Source of the DNA: Streptomyces xanthii
GTDB taxonomy: Bacteria; Actinomycetota; Actinomycetes; Streptomycetales; Streptomycetaceae
Length of the DNA: 64,000 nucleotides
Assembly: GCF_014621695.1 (NCBI RefSeq)
Contig: NZ_CP061281.1
Coordinates: forward strand, 4,836,001-4,900,000
Direction of reading: 5' to 3'
Both the position numbers and the translations under genes were made by a program. The notes beneath the pieces were generated by a model. The model searched no databases. It saw only the letters and a list, made by a program, of their open reading frames with translations, and was not told the DNA's origin. Shown one piece after another: positions 31,818-39,650 of this stretch. Within the stretch, counting starts at the first letter, position 1. The number at the start of each line of letters is the position of its first letter.

Positions 31818-34411
31818 GCGTCCTCACCTTCGATGAGGCGCAGCATCTCCTCCTCCTCGAAGTCCTCCAGCTGGACGCCGGAGAGGTCGGCCGAGACGTA
31901 CTCCGGTTCGACGGCGGAGTCCGGGCCGTCGGGTTCCGGGAAGACGAGGCCCACGCCGATGACGTGTTCCTCCGCGTCGAGCGGCTGACGCTGCTTCTTG
32001 GCGGGGACGGGCTCGGAGTAGCGGTCGATGGGATACAGAGTCAGCAAGCCCGTGGTGGGGAGCTGTACGCGTCGTGCGTCCCGGAGTTGGTGCTCCGTCA
32101 TGGAGCTGATCTCGCCCTCGAGGTCGATGCCCGCGTCCTTGCGACTCATCAGCGTCTTGATGTCCGCGAAGCCCTGGGACCCCGTGGCGAGCTTCGCACG
32201 GGTGACGCGACCGACCGTGACGCCCGGTGCGAACTCGAGATCGCTGTCGGGGCCCTTCGGCGGCCTGCCGATGACGGCCACGTTCCAGCGGCGCAGTGCG
32301 CCGGCACCGCGGACACGCTTCTGGATGTACTCGGTGATCAGTTTGGCGTTGTTCTCGCGGGCGAGCTTGGCGCTCTTCTCGCCCGATCCCTCGTGGAACT
32401 GGTACTCGCCCAGGAAGTTCAGGACGACGTCGTAGGGGACGTCACGGAAGATGATGCTGCCGTCGGAGGAACGGTCCTCCTTGGCCACCGCGTTGTTGGC
32501 CGTGATCTGGGAGATCAGCTCCCGGGCGGCCGCCAGGTTCTGCCCCAGCCACGGGGCGTCGGTACGGAAACAGTGTGTCTGCACGCGCGCGCCGCCGTAC
32601 GAGGACACGGCCTTCACGGCGCTCTTCATCTTCGCCGCGGCGGTCACCTGGAGCGAGGGATGGGTGCGCAGACGTACGGCGAAGGTCAGCGGGTTCTCGT
32701 TCGGGTTGTGCAGATAGACGTCGATGTCCCGGCGCATCTCCGTCTCGACGGTCGCCAGATGACGGAACCATTCGGAGAGTTCGTCGGTCATCCAGATACG
32801 AGGAAGGTCGGCGTAGCCGTTGCGGAAGCCGAACCAGCGTCCCATCTGCAGCAGGGTGTCGTAGGCGGACACCGCGCGCACGAAGTAGCTGACCGAGAGA
32901 CCCTCCAGGGTCAGACCACGCGACAGCGTGTTGCCGCCGACCGCGATGGCGACCAAGGGGCCGTTCTCGTAGTCGAGACGGTCCTGGCTGCTGGAGTTGT
33001 CCATGATGACCCGGCAGCTGCCCAGCACGCCGGGCAGTTCGGTCAGGAGGGCGTCGAAGGGGACTGCCGTCTCGCCGAACTCCTCCGCGAGGACCCGGCC
33101 GGTCTCCTTCTCCCACAGGACGCGCAGCTCTTCGAGGAGGCTCGGGTCGTCGATCGCGTCACGCACTTCGGCCCTCAGCTCCTCGAGCGGCGCGCGGAAG
33201 CTGTTGTGGACCGAGGTGTTGACGCTGGTGTGGATGAGCATCGTGTTGTGCGGGTTCCCGGTGCCACGCACCCGCCGCGCTGCCACGACGAGCCAGAAGT
33301 AGAGCACCGCGCGACGCAGGGTCTCAGTGATCTCCGGCGTGAACCCGTCCACCTCGGCGCGGGTGCTCGGGCGGACGTGCTCGATGTCCGTCCAGGGGAC
33401 CGTACGGATCATGTCGTGGCCGTCGTCGATGTCCGAGGGGTCCTCGCCGTCCAGCGCGTAGCGGCCGAACAGCACCTCGGTGCCGAAGTGACCCACCGGC
33501 TTGGGCAGGTTGACGATGAAGTCCTGGGGGTAGAGGTCGTCGGCGCTGGGGTCGATCAGCAGGTTGGCGAACGGCGACGCCGTGTAACCGATGTAGGCGC
33601 TGCGCGGAAGCCCGGCCATGATGCGCCGGATCAGGGGATTGATCGACTTGGTGGCGACGGTCGCCTGGTCGGCCTCGTCGTCGATGATCAGCGCGGGGCA
33701 GCCCTCGAGATAGCTCTCGGCCCCCTCCAGCCACTTCGCGAGCTTGCGCAGTACCGTCGCGTTCTTCTTCACCACGCACAGGACGCGCGTCTTGTTGCTG
33801 TTGCCGAAGAAGGACGCGGCGTTCGCGGGCGGCACGAAGTCGTGGTCGAGGTTCGTCAGCTGGCTCCAACGATCCGGGTTCGGCTCGACGAGTTCGGAGA
33901 CGAGTCGGGCCTGCGTCTGCCGGCGCAGCCCGTTGTGGATCCCGGAGAGGACGATGAAGAGCTTGTAGCCACGGTCAGCCGCCTTGGCCATCACCGCAGT
34001 GAAGTTGGTCGTCTTGCCCGACTGCACGTAGCCGAGCGCGAGCCCCCGCGTGGAGAAGGCGGGCTCGCGGGGGTGGTCCAGGAGAGACACGACCCGGGAC
34101 GACGACTCGTCCAGCGACTTGATCGACGCGTCGCTCCAGCCACGGTCCTGCAGCGAGCGCTCCAGCGCCGGCCAACACCGGTCCCCGGGGCGCGGGCCGG
34201 TGTACCAGGTGTCGCGATTGCCGCGCACGACGGTCTGCGGCTCCTCCAGCTCCCGGATCCGGGCGAGCTTCTGCTCGTGCCGTTCCCGGATCAGCTCGAT
34301 CTTCTCGGCGTCGATGCCGAACTGCTCCAGCCGCTTCACCGTCTCGGCCGGCGGCCACTTGTCGAGCATCTCGCTGAAGGTGTCGTACATGTCGTCGATC
34401 TCGTCGGACAC
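31814..34411 (-). CDS. Z1 domain-containing ATPase (SF2 helicase-like)
   Basis: An 865-aa P-loop protein. Walker A is GYVQSGKTTNFTAV (about residues 122-135), Walker B is ALIIDDEADQA (DE-A-D, about 238-248), and a motif-III-like YIGYTASPFANLL follows. A later GGNTLSRGLTLEGLSV and FGFRNGYADLPRIWM form the Z1 module and the second RecA-like lobe. It is presumed to translocate or remodel DNA for the nuclease. GTG 34411 is chosen because a strong aggggg-aagagagg Shine-Dalgarno-like run precedes it; further upstream the frame looks non-coding. It starts the overlapping six-gene part of the operon. Confidence 0.92.
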   Translation of the reverse strand: MSDEIDDMYDTFSEMLDKWPPAETVKRLEQFGIDAEKIELIRERHEQKLARIRELEEPQTVVRGNRDTWYTGPRPGDRCWPALERSLQDRGWSDASIKSLDESSSRVVSLLDHPREPAFSTRGLALGYVQSGKTTNFTAVMAKAADRGYKLFIVLSGIHNGLRRQTQARLVSELVEPNPDRWSQLTNLDHDFVPPANAASFFGNSNKTRVLCVVKKNATVLRKLAKWLEGAESYLEGCPALIIDDEADQATVATKSINPLIRRIMAGLPRSAYIGYTASPFANLLIDPSADDLYPQDFIVNLPKPVGHFGTEVLFGRYALDGEDPSDIDDGHDMIRTVPWTDIEHVRPSTRAEVDGFTPEITETLRRAVLYFWLVVAARRVRGTGNPHNTMLIHTSVNTSVHNSFRAPLEELRAEVRDAIDDPSLLEELRVLWEKETGRVLAEEFGETAVPFDALLTELPGVLGSCRVIMDNSSSQDRLDYENGPLVAIAVGGNTLSRGLTLEGLSVSYFVRAVSAYDTLLQMGRWFGFRNGYADLPRIWMTDELSEWFRHLATVETEMRRDIDVYLHNPNENPLTFAVRLRTHPSLQVTAAAKMKSAVKAVSSYGGARVQTHCFRTDAPWLGQNLAAARELISQITANNAVAKEDRSSDGSIIFRDVPYDVVLNFLGEYQFHEGSGEKSAKLARENNAKLITEYIQKRVRGAGALRRWNVAVIGRPPKGPDSDLEFAPGVTVGRVTRAKLATGSQGFADIKTLMSRKDAGIDLEGEISSMTEHQLRDARRVQLPTTGLLTLYPIDRYSEPVPAKKQRQPLDAEEHVIGVGLVFPEPDGPDSAVEPEYVSADLSGVQLEDFEEEEMLRLIEGEDA

Positions 34412-34640
34412 GGTGCCTCTCTTCCCCCTGTCACCACGGAGAACAACCAGGGGGCGGGGCCGGGTCGGCAACGCAGACACGGATCTGCGCACGGTTCCGC
34501 ACCTGTTTGTCTCGAACCAAGCAAACCGTAGCGGGTGGTCACGACAGCGCGGCAGAGAGTGGAGGCACTACTTCCTGACAGAGGGCGAGTTTGGCTGGAT
34601 ATGCCCAGGTCATGTGCGGCATTCAGGGTGGATCAGTTGA
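34412..34640. other. 229-bp gap between vsr and the Z1 gene
   Basis: Non-coding by eye and visibly richer in A/T than its surroundings. It is the only sizeable gap in the defence cluster, so it may hold a second promoter for the Z1-to-methyltransferase part. I could not identify convincing -35/-10 elements on the minus strand. Confidence 0.4.
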
Positions 34641-35072
34641 TCAAGTTCCGGGTCCTGAGCTCTGGCCCTGCTCGCGCACGGCGCGCATCACGCGCTCGAC
34701 CACGTCCTCCGGGGCCTCGTGCTCCCAGAACCGCAGCACGGTCCATCCCGCTGCCGTCAGATGCTCGGTCGTCTCACGGTCCCGCGCCATGTTCCTGTCC
34801 AGCTTCTGGCGCCACCACTCGGCGTTGGCCTTGGGCTGAGTCGCGTGCTGCGGGCAGCCGTGCCAGAAGCAGCCGTCGATCAGCACGGCGACCTTGGTCC
34901 GGGTGAACGCCACGTCGATCCGTCGCCGGGCCATCCCCGGCACCGGGTACTCGACGCGATACCGGAGGCCGGCCGCGTGCAGCAGGCGTCGCACCGCCAG
35001 CTCGGCGCCGGTGTCCTTGCTGACCTGGCGCTTTATGCGGGCGGATACGCCGGGGGAGGAGGGCGTGATCAT
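34641..35072 (-). CDS. vsr: Very short patch repair endonuclease (Vsr)
   Basis: A 143-aa Vsr-type endonuclease that nicks 5' of T in T:G mismatches produced when 5-methylcytosine deaminates. Family motifs: DTGAELAVRRLLHAAG at the start, the catalytic Asp53 in RRIDVAFTRTKVAVLIDG, and the zinc/His-containing GCFWHGCPQH (Cys68, His71, Cys73, His76). Full length. It accompanies C5 methyltransferases, protecting the host from the mutagenic cost of the cytosine methylation made by this cluster. It is the first gene of the minus-strand cluster, set 229 bp apart from the rest. Confidence 0.95.
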   Translation of the reverse strand: MITPSSPGVSARIKRQVSKDTGAELAVRRLLHAAGLRYRVEYPVPGMARRRIDVAFTRTKVAVLIDGCFWHGCPQHATQPKANAEWWRQKLDRNMARDRETTEHLTAAGWTVLRFWEHEAPEDVVERVMRAVREQGQSSGPGT

Positions 35073-35248
35073 CTGCTGGGGGCCTCATGCCTGCCGAGCT
35101 GTTCTGACAGGGTCGATCGTACGGAACGGTGCGGGACCGGAACCACGTACGGCGTGGTCGGACCGAGAGCATCCAGGCTCGATCTGGACCGGTCGGCATG
35201 CTGCGGTGTCGTCTGCGCCCACGTCGGAAGCCACGCTCCCCAGCCGGG

Positions 35249-35638
35249 CTATGAACCCGGGCGGCTTCCGTAGTAGGGGCTGATCGTTCGGGACAGTTTC
35301 CGTTGGATCGAGCGCAGAGTGGCAAGCGTCTCCGCGTCGTCGTACCCCGTGGTCGTCGGCCACTCGACGCCAGAGCCGACGAGGTCACTGACGAAGACGA
35401 TCTCCGCGGCCAGGAGGGTGCGTGCCCAGTCCGCCGGGCTGAGCGGGGCGTCTGACTTCAGCGCGGCCCGGAGCCGTCGGCACTCGTCGAGCAGGTTCTG
35501 CCTGTCCGCGAATCCCATGCCGTAGGCGAGCTGATCGCTGCAGTGCGCCGGGCCGCCCCACTCTGTGAGCGCGCGAGCGAGCAGCTTGACCTCTGGGGGT
35601 GCCAGCAGTTCGCCAGCCCTTGTTGTGTCGTGCGGCAT
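35249..35638 (-). CDS. Hypothetical protein, 129 aa
   Basis: No recognised family. A helical, soluble protein with LLARALTEWGGPAHCSDQLA, then RQNLLDECRRLRAAL and DWARTLLAAEIVFVSDLVGSG, ending with IQRKLSRTISP. G/C third positions support coding. ATG 35638. It lies upstream of vsr on the same strand, 176 bp away, so it might belong to the same accessory block, but nothing links it to the defence genes functionally. Confidence 0.7.
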   Translation of the reverse strand: MPHDTTRAGELLAPPEVKLLARALTEWGGPAHCSDQLAYGMGFADRQNLLDECRRLRAALKSDAPLSPADWARTLLAAEIVFVSDLVGSGVEWPTTTGYDDAETLATLRSIQRKLSRTISPYYGSRPGS

Positions 35639-35876
35639 CGTCCACCTCTTCCTGGGACGTGTTCCTGCCCGAGGCCGCGTCTGCCGCTCTAGGTGCCGGG
35701 CGTCCGCGATCCCGTTGGCGTGCGTCGGTGCAGCCTACTGTCGGGGGTACTCCAAGCGGCGTGGTGCTCGGGAGGTGACCAGGGCAGGTCAAGGTACGGG
35801 GTGTGTCACCCGTACCGCAGGCGGGAGGCCGGGCAGCATGGGCTGGTCATTGCCGGTCCATCAGAAGGGAAACGGC

Positions 35877-36185
35877 GTGCGCAGAATGTCCGACGGCGCC
35901 CGCGAGATCCTCACCGTCACCCAGGAACTCGCCCGTAGCCGGGGGGCACGGGAGTGCTCAGCTCAGGATCTGGCCATCGCGGCGGTGATCTGTCGCAGGC
36001 TCACGCTGGAGCGGAACGAGTTCGCGGAGGGCGGGGCGCAGGAGACCACCTCGCCCGGGGTGCTGGGGGTGGGGGCTGCTCTGGAGCGGTGCCTGGGGGA
36101 CTTGGGCGCGGGCGAACTGCACGTGGGGGAGCTGGTCGAGCTGGCCCTCTCGGAGAACCCTGGTATGGCCGATTACCTGAGGTGA
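35877..36185 (+). CDS. Hypothetical protein, 102 aa
   Basis: A small helical, acidic protein (VRRMSDGAREILTVTQELAR; ECSAQDLAIAAVICRRLTLE; LSENPGMADYLR end). The helical pattern is a little like Clp N-terminal repeats, but not enough to assign. GTG 35877 is preferred because an agaaggga site is 6 nt upstream; ATG 35886 is the alternative. It is convergent with the P-loop kinase gene, with 11 nt between the stops. Confidence 0.65.
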   Translation: MRRMSDGAREILTVTQELARSRGARECSAQDLAIAAVICRRLTLERNEFAEGGAQETTSPGVLGVGAALERCLGDLGAGELHVGELVELALSENPGMADYLR

Positions 36186-36196
36186 CCTGGGTTCTC

Positions 36197-36742
36197 TCAG
36201 TCGGTGATGCGGGCCGTGGTGAGGCCCGCGAGGATCGCGTCCACCGTTTCCTCCGGCGTCTGCTCCGACGTGTCGAGCCACAAGCCGAGTCGCGGTGTCT
36301 CCCGGCGCAGGGTGGTGTCGAGGGTGGTGGGGGTCCAGGGGCCGCCGTAGCCGGTCTTGGGGCGGGACGCCTCGCGGGTGGTGAGGGTTTCGGGGGGTGG
36401 GGAGAGGACCACGAGGTACAGGGGGCGGGTGGTCACCGAGGTGAGGAACGCGGTGAGGTGGTCGCCGAGGACGATGTCCTGGGCCACGACGGTCCAGCCC
36501 GAGCGGGCGTACAGGTCGGCGATCGTGGCGGTCGCCTCGTGGCGCAGCCGGAGCTGGGCCGTCGCCTCCGCGCTCGGTTGGGGCAAGAACTCCTCGCGGC
36601 CGGACACGATCATGCGTCGGAAGGTGTCGCCGCGCAGGTGTACGGAACGCGGGAGGCGTTCGGCGAGGAGTTGGGCGACGGTGGACTTGCCGGCCGCCAT
36701 GGCGCCCGTGATGAGGATGACTGCCGAGTCGAGCTCCTGCAC
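36197..36742 (-). CDS. P-loop NTPase / small-molecule kinase (chloramphenicol phosphotransferase-like)
   Basis: A 181-aa single-domain kinase-like protein. Walker A is ITGAMAAGKSTVAQLLAERL (about residues 10-19), with the lid/base region LRGDTFRRMIVSG, and a later LYLVVLSPPPETLTTREASRP resembling the chloramphenicol-3-O-phosphotransferase and adenylylsulfate kinase groups. It probably phosphorylates a small molecule; substrate unknown. ATG 36742 gives MQELDSAVILITG. The next gene, the Ser/Thr kinase, is divergent, 202 bp away. A second, unrelated P-loop kinase lies beyond the STAND gene at 43950. Confidence 0.82.
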   Translation of the reverse strand: MQELDSAVILITGAMAAGKSTVAQLLAERLPRSVHLRGDTFRRMIVSGREEFLPQPSAEATAQLRLRHEATATIADLYARSGWTVVAQDIVLGDHLTAFLTSVTTRPLYLVVLSPPPETLTTREASRPKTGYGGPWTPTTLDTTLRRETPRLGLWLDTSEQTPEETVDAILAGLTTARITD

Positions 36743-36944
36743 TGACGACCTCCGTCGGCGTTACGTGGGGGCGACCATGCTGTCAGGGTCGTGGGACGGG
36801 CGCCGCCGGATATCGACCGCGGGGCCGGCGCCGCAGGGGGCGTGGGCGGATCGTTCTTGCTGTGCGGCCGTACCGGCTTCGATACGCTCGGGGGCAGCCC
36901 AAGTGGTCGGTGGGATACGGGTGTTGGGGCGGGGGTGAGTGGCT

Positions 36945-38381
36945 ATGGAGCGGATCGGGGACTACGTAGTGCTGCGGCTGCTGGGCAGCGGCGGCATGGG
37001 TTCCGTCTATCTGGCGCGCTCGCGGTCCGAGAGGCTGGTGGCCATCAAGGTCATCCGGCCCGAGTACGCAGCGGATCCCCGGTTCCGGGAGCGCTTCCGG
37101 CAGGAGGTCGAGGCGGCTCGCAAGGTCGGCGGTTTCCATACCGCCGCGGTGGTCGACGCCGATCCGGATGCCGTGCAGCCCTGGATGGCCAGCGCGTACA
37201 TCGAGGGGCCGACACTTCAGGCGGAGGTCGCGCGGCGCGAGCGGCTGTCCGAGGGGGAGCTGTGGCGGCTGACCGCGGTCCTGGCCGAGGCGCTCGCGGC
37301 CATCCACCGGCACGGCCTCGTGCACCGCGACCTGAAGCCCTCCAACATCGTGCTGGCCTCCGACGGGCCCCGCGTCCTGGACTTCGGGGTCGCCCGGGTC
37401 GTCGAGGAGACCCGGCTGACGACCGACGGCGTGGTGGTCGGCACCGCGGGTTTCCACTCGCCGGAGCAGGCTCTCGGGCGTGCGGTCACGGGAGCGAGCG
37501 ATGTGTTCGCCCTCGGCGCGGTTCTCGTGGCGGCGTCCGGCGGCAGCGCGTTCGGGCACGGTGAGCCGACCGCGCTGATGTTCCGGGTGGTGCACGAGGA
37601 GCCCGACGTCTCCACGGTGCCGCCGTCGCTGCGGCCCCTGGTCCTCGCCTGCCTCGCCAAGGACCCCTCCGGCCGCCCGACCCCGCTCGAACTGCTCGAT
37701 CTGTGCGCCGCGCATGCCGGGGCCGCCGCCGCACCCGGGCACGACGCCACCGTGGTGGACGACGGGCCGCCTCCTGCTCACATGGCCCCGCCTCCTCCTC
37801 GCGCGGCCCCGCCGCCGTCGAGGACGGACCCGTCGCAGCGGCCGACCGAGACAGCGCCGCCGAACCCGTCACCGGCGCTCGCGATGTACCTCGTCGACCG
37901 GAGCGTCTGGTTTCTGCAGGTCCTGCGCAACGTGGCCGGGGTGGCCGGACTCGTCGCCCTAGCGGTCGTGGGCGCGCAGGCCCAATGGCCCGCATGGCTC
38001 GTCGTGGTGTGCGCGGTCGCCGCCTTTCTCCTGGGCGTACGGCTCCTGGGGCTGCTCGGCGCCGCCAAGGACAACCTCACCCTCAACAGCCGTGGCATCG
38101 GACTGGGCCCGCCGAACAATCTCCTGGTCATGCCCTGGAACGAGATCCGGTCCCTGGAGCTGAACCGGCGCCCGGGGTGGACGGATCTGACCGTCCGCCT
38201 CAGTGTGGTGCGTTCGCTCCCGACGGGCTACCACCATCCGAGCTGGGTCCGAAGCGACCCCGCGGACGTCATTCACATCCGTACGCGCCGACTCACGCCG
38301 GTGGGCACGGCTCCTCAACTGGACGCCAGTGTGCAGACGTTCGCGAGGTGGCAGCGGATCCGGGTGACGGAAAGTCAGTGA
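36945..38381 (+). CDS. Serine/threonine protein kinase with transmembrane and C-terminal PH-like region
   Basis: A 478-aa Hanks-type kinase. Catalytic signs: glycine loop LLGSGGMGSVYLA, Lys in VAIKVI, catalytic loop HRDLKPSN (about 127-134), DFGVAR and the GTAGFHSPEQ activation/P+1 region. After a Pro-rich linker (about 270-310) are two membrane helices (FLQVLRNVAGVAGLVALAVV; WPAWLVVVCAVAAFLLGVRL), then a ~110-residue C-terminal region (LTLNSRGIGLGPPNNLLVMPW) that looks PH-like. It lacks PASTA repeats. ATG 36945 has gggggt 8 nt upstream. Likely first gene of a three-gene unit with a membrane protein and a STAND NTPase. Confidence 0.9.
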   Translation: MERIGDYVVLRLLGSGGMGSVYLARSRSERLVAIKVIRPEYAADPRFRERFRQEVEAARKVGGFHTAAVVDADPDAVQPWMASAYIEGPTLQAEVARRERLSEGELWRLTAVLAEALAAIHRHGLVHRDLKPSNIVLASDGPRVLDFGVARVVEETRLTTDGVVVGTAGFHSPEQALGRAVTGASDVFALGAVLVAASGGSAFGHGEPTALMFRVVHEEPDVSTVPPSLRPLVLACLAKDPSGRPTPLELLDLCAAHAGAAAAPGHDATVVDDGPPPAHMAPPPPRAAPPPSRTDPSQRPTETAPPNPSPALAMYLVDRSVWFLQVLRNVAGVAGLVALAVVGAQAQWPAWLVVVCAVAAFLLGVRLLGLLGAAKDNLTLNSRGIGLGPPNNLLVMPWNEIRSLELNRRPGWTDLTVRLSVVRSLPTGYHHPSWVRSDPADVIHIRTRRLTPVGTAPQLDASVQTFARWQRIRVTESQ

Positions 38382-38438
38382 CGTAGCATCAACTGCCGTT
38401 TCACTGTTGTCATTTACATCGGGTAGGGGTACGCACCT

Positions 38439-39551
38439 ATGGCGGAACGAGGGCGGCCTGGGGAGGCCGCGCCTTCGGACGGCAGACCGGCCGGAACCGG
38501 CAGTCCGGCGGGCACCGGCAGTCCGGCGGGCGCCGGCAGTCCGGCGGGCGCCGGCAGTCCGGCGGGCACCGGCAGTGGGGCCGGAACCGGCCGTGGGGTC
38601 GGCACTCCGGCCGGAGCGGACGACGGCGGCGGGAATCGGCGGTCGTTCGTCGACGACGTCGTGCAGAGCGTCATGCCCGAGGCCGCCGGCGCCGACCGGC
38701 GTACGCGGAACCGGAAGATCTATCTCCGGGTGGGCTGGCTCGTGGCCAGTTCCGTCGTGCTGTTCCTCGTGACCAAGGGGGTCGACTGGATCTTCTCGGA
38801 GCACGACGCCAAGGTCGCCAGCGAGGCCGACGACAAGGTCGACAAAGCGGGGCCCGCGTTCACCGCGAGCGTCAAGGCGGACACCGAGTACACCGAGGCG
38901 TCGCTCTACGACGCCCCGTTCACGGACGCGGAGAAGGCGCAGCTCGTCGGGCCGCCCAAGGACCTGCGGCCGTTCGCCAAGGCGCATCACGCCCGCGGCG
39001 TGTTTCTGTCCGACGTCTGGAACCCCTCGATGCGTTCGCCGTGGCGCGGCTACTCCCAGGCGTGGCTCGTGGACCTGATCAGCGACCGCAAGGCCGCCTT
39101 CGTCATCAACGGCATGCGCGCGAAGGGCGTGAAGTGCACCCCCGCCAAGGCCACCACCGTGGTCGTGGCCCGCGGCGAGGGCGACGGCGGATACGTGGGC
39201 ATGCTGTTCGACCTCACGCGCTCGGCCGACGTCCCCTTGCTCACCGAGCCCACCAACGACTACGGCAAGCCGTACTTCGCCCACAAGAAGATCGACCTCG
39301 GCAACGGGGCCACGCCCGGCGGGCTGCGCGTGCAGGTGACGTCCGGGACGAAGGACTGCACCTGGAAGGCGTTCGAGGTCACGTACGTCGACGCGGACGG
39401 GACCCACACCCAGGACATCACCGACAACGGGAAGCCCTTCTCCGTGCACGGCATCGCCGAGCACCCCGCCCAGATGTACCAGTTCAGCACCCAGGAGATT
39501 CAGGAGTGCGTACCGGCGGCGCGCGGGCAGATGGACTGCCCGCGGGGGTGA
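38439..39551 (+). CDS. Membrane-anchored protein with repetitive N-terminus, function unknown
   Basis: A 370-aa protein. Residues 1-65 are low-complexity, encoded by an 18-bp tandem repeat (GSPAGT/GSPAGA). A transmembrane helix follows (about residues 90-108, VGWLVASSVVLFLVTKGVDWI), then a ~260-residue, presumably extracytoplasmic, domain with FTDAEKAQLVGPPKDLRPF and NGMRAKGVKCTPAKATTVVV and Cys pairs. No family recognised. It lies 57 nt after the kinase gene. The Thr/Ser/Gly/Pro-rich cytoplasmic tail could be a kinase target. Confidence 0.75.
   Translation: MAERGRPGEAAPSDGRPAGTGSPAGTGSPAGAGSPAGAGSPAGTGSGAGTGRGVGTPAGADDGGGNRRSFVDDVVQSVMPEAAGADRRTRNRKIYLRVGWLVASSVVLFLVTKGVDWIFSEHDAKVASEADDKVDKAGPAFTASVKADTEYTEASLYDAPFTDAEKAQLVGPPKDLRPFAKAHHARGVFLSDVWNPSMRSPWRGYSQAWLVDLISDRKAAFVINGMRAKGVKCTPAKATTVVVARGEGDGGYVGMLFDLTRSADVPLLTEPTNDYGKPYFAHKKIDLGNGATPGGLRVQVTSGTKDCTWKAFEVTYVDADGTHTQDITDNGKPFSVHGIAEHPAQMYQFSTQEIQECVPAARGQMDCPRG
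38497..38576 (+). repeat. 18-bp tandem repeat inside the membrane-protein gene
   Basis: About four and a half copies of an 18-bp unit (agtccggcgggcaccggc and one-base variants) encode the hexapeptide GSPAGT/A. The unit is a multiple of three, so length change keeps the frame. Confidence 0.85.
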
Positions 39552-39650
39552 TCGCTGGGCGGGGGCGGGACAGTGACTCGTACCGGACCCGCCGGCCGTC
39601 GCGTCCGGTGTAGAACGGGAGCGCAGGCGGGTCTGACGAGGGGTGGAGGC

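Noticed and set aside
24872..36200. Attachment-site direct repeats or integrase bordering the defence operon
   Set aside because: I looked at both flanks and found no integrase, transposase, tRNA or convincing direct repeat; the tRNA-Leu at 638-721 is too far away.
39573..39650. Earlier start (GTG 39573) for the STAND NTPase
   Set aside because: The extra 26 residues are Arg/Gly-rich and non-homologous in appearance. ATG 39651 begins the plausible protein and has a gagggg site 7 nt upstream.
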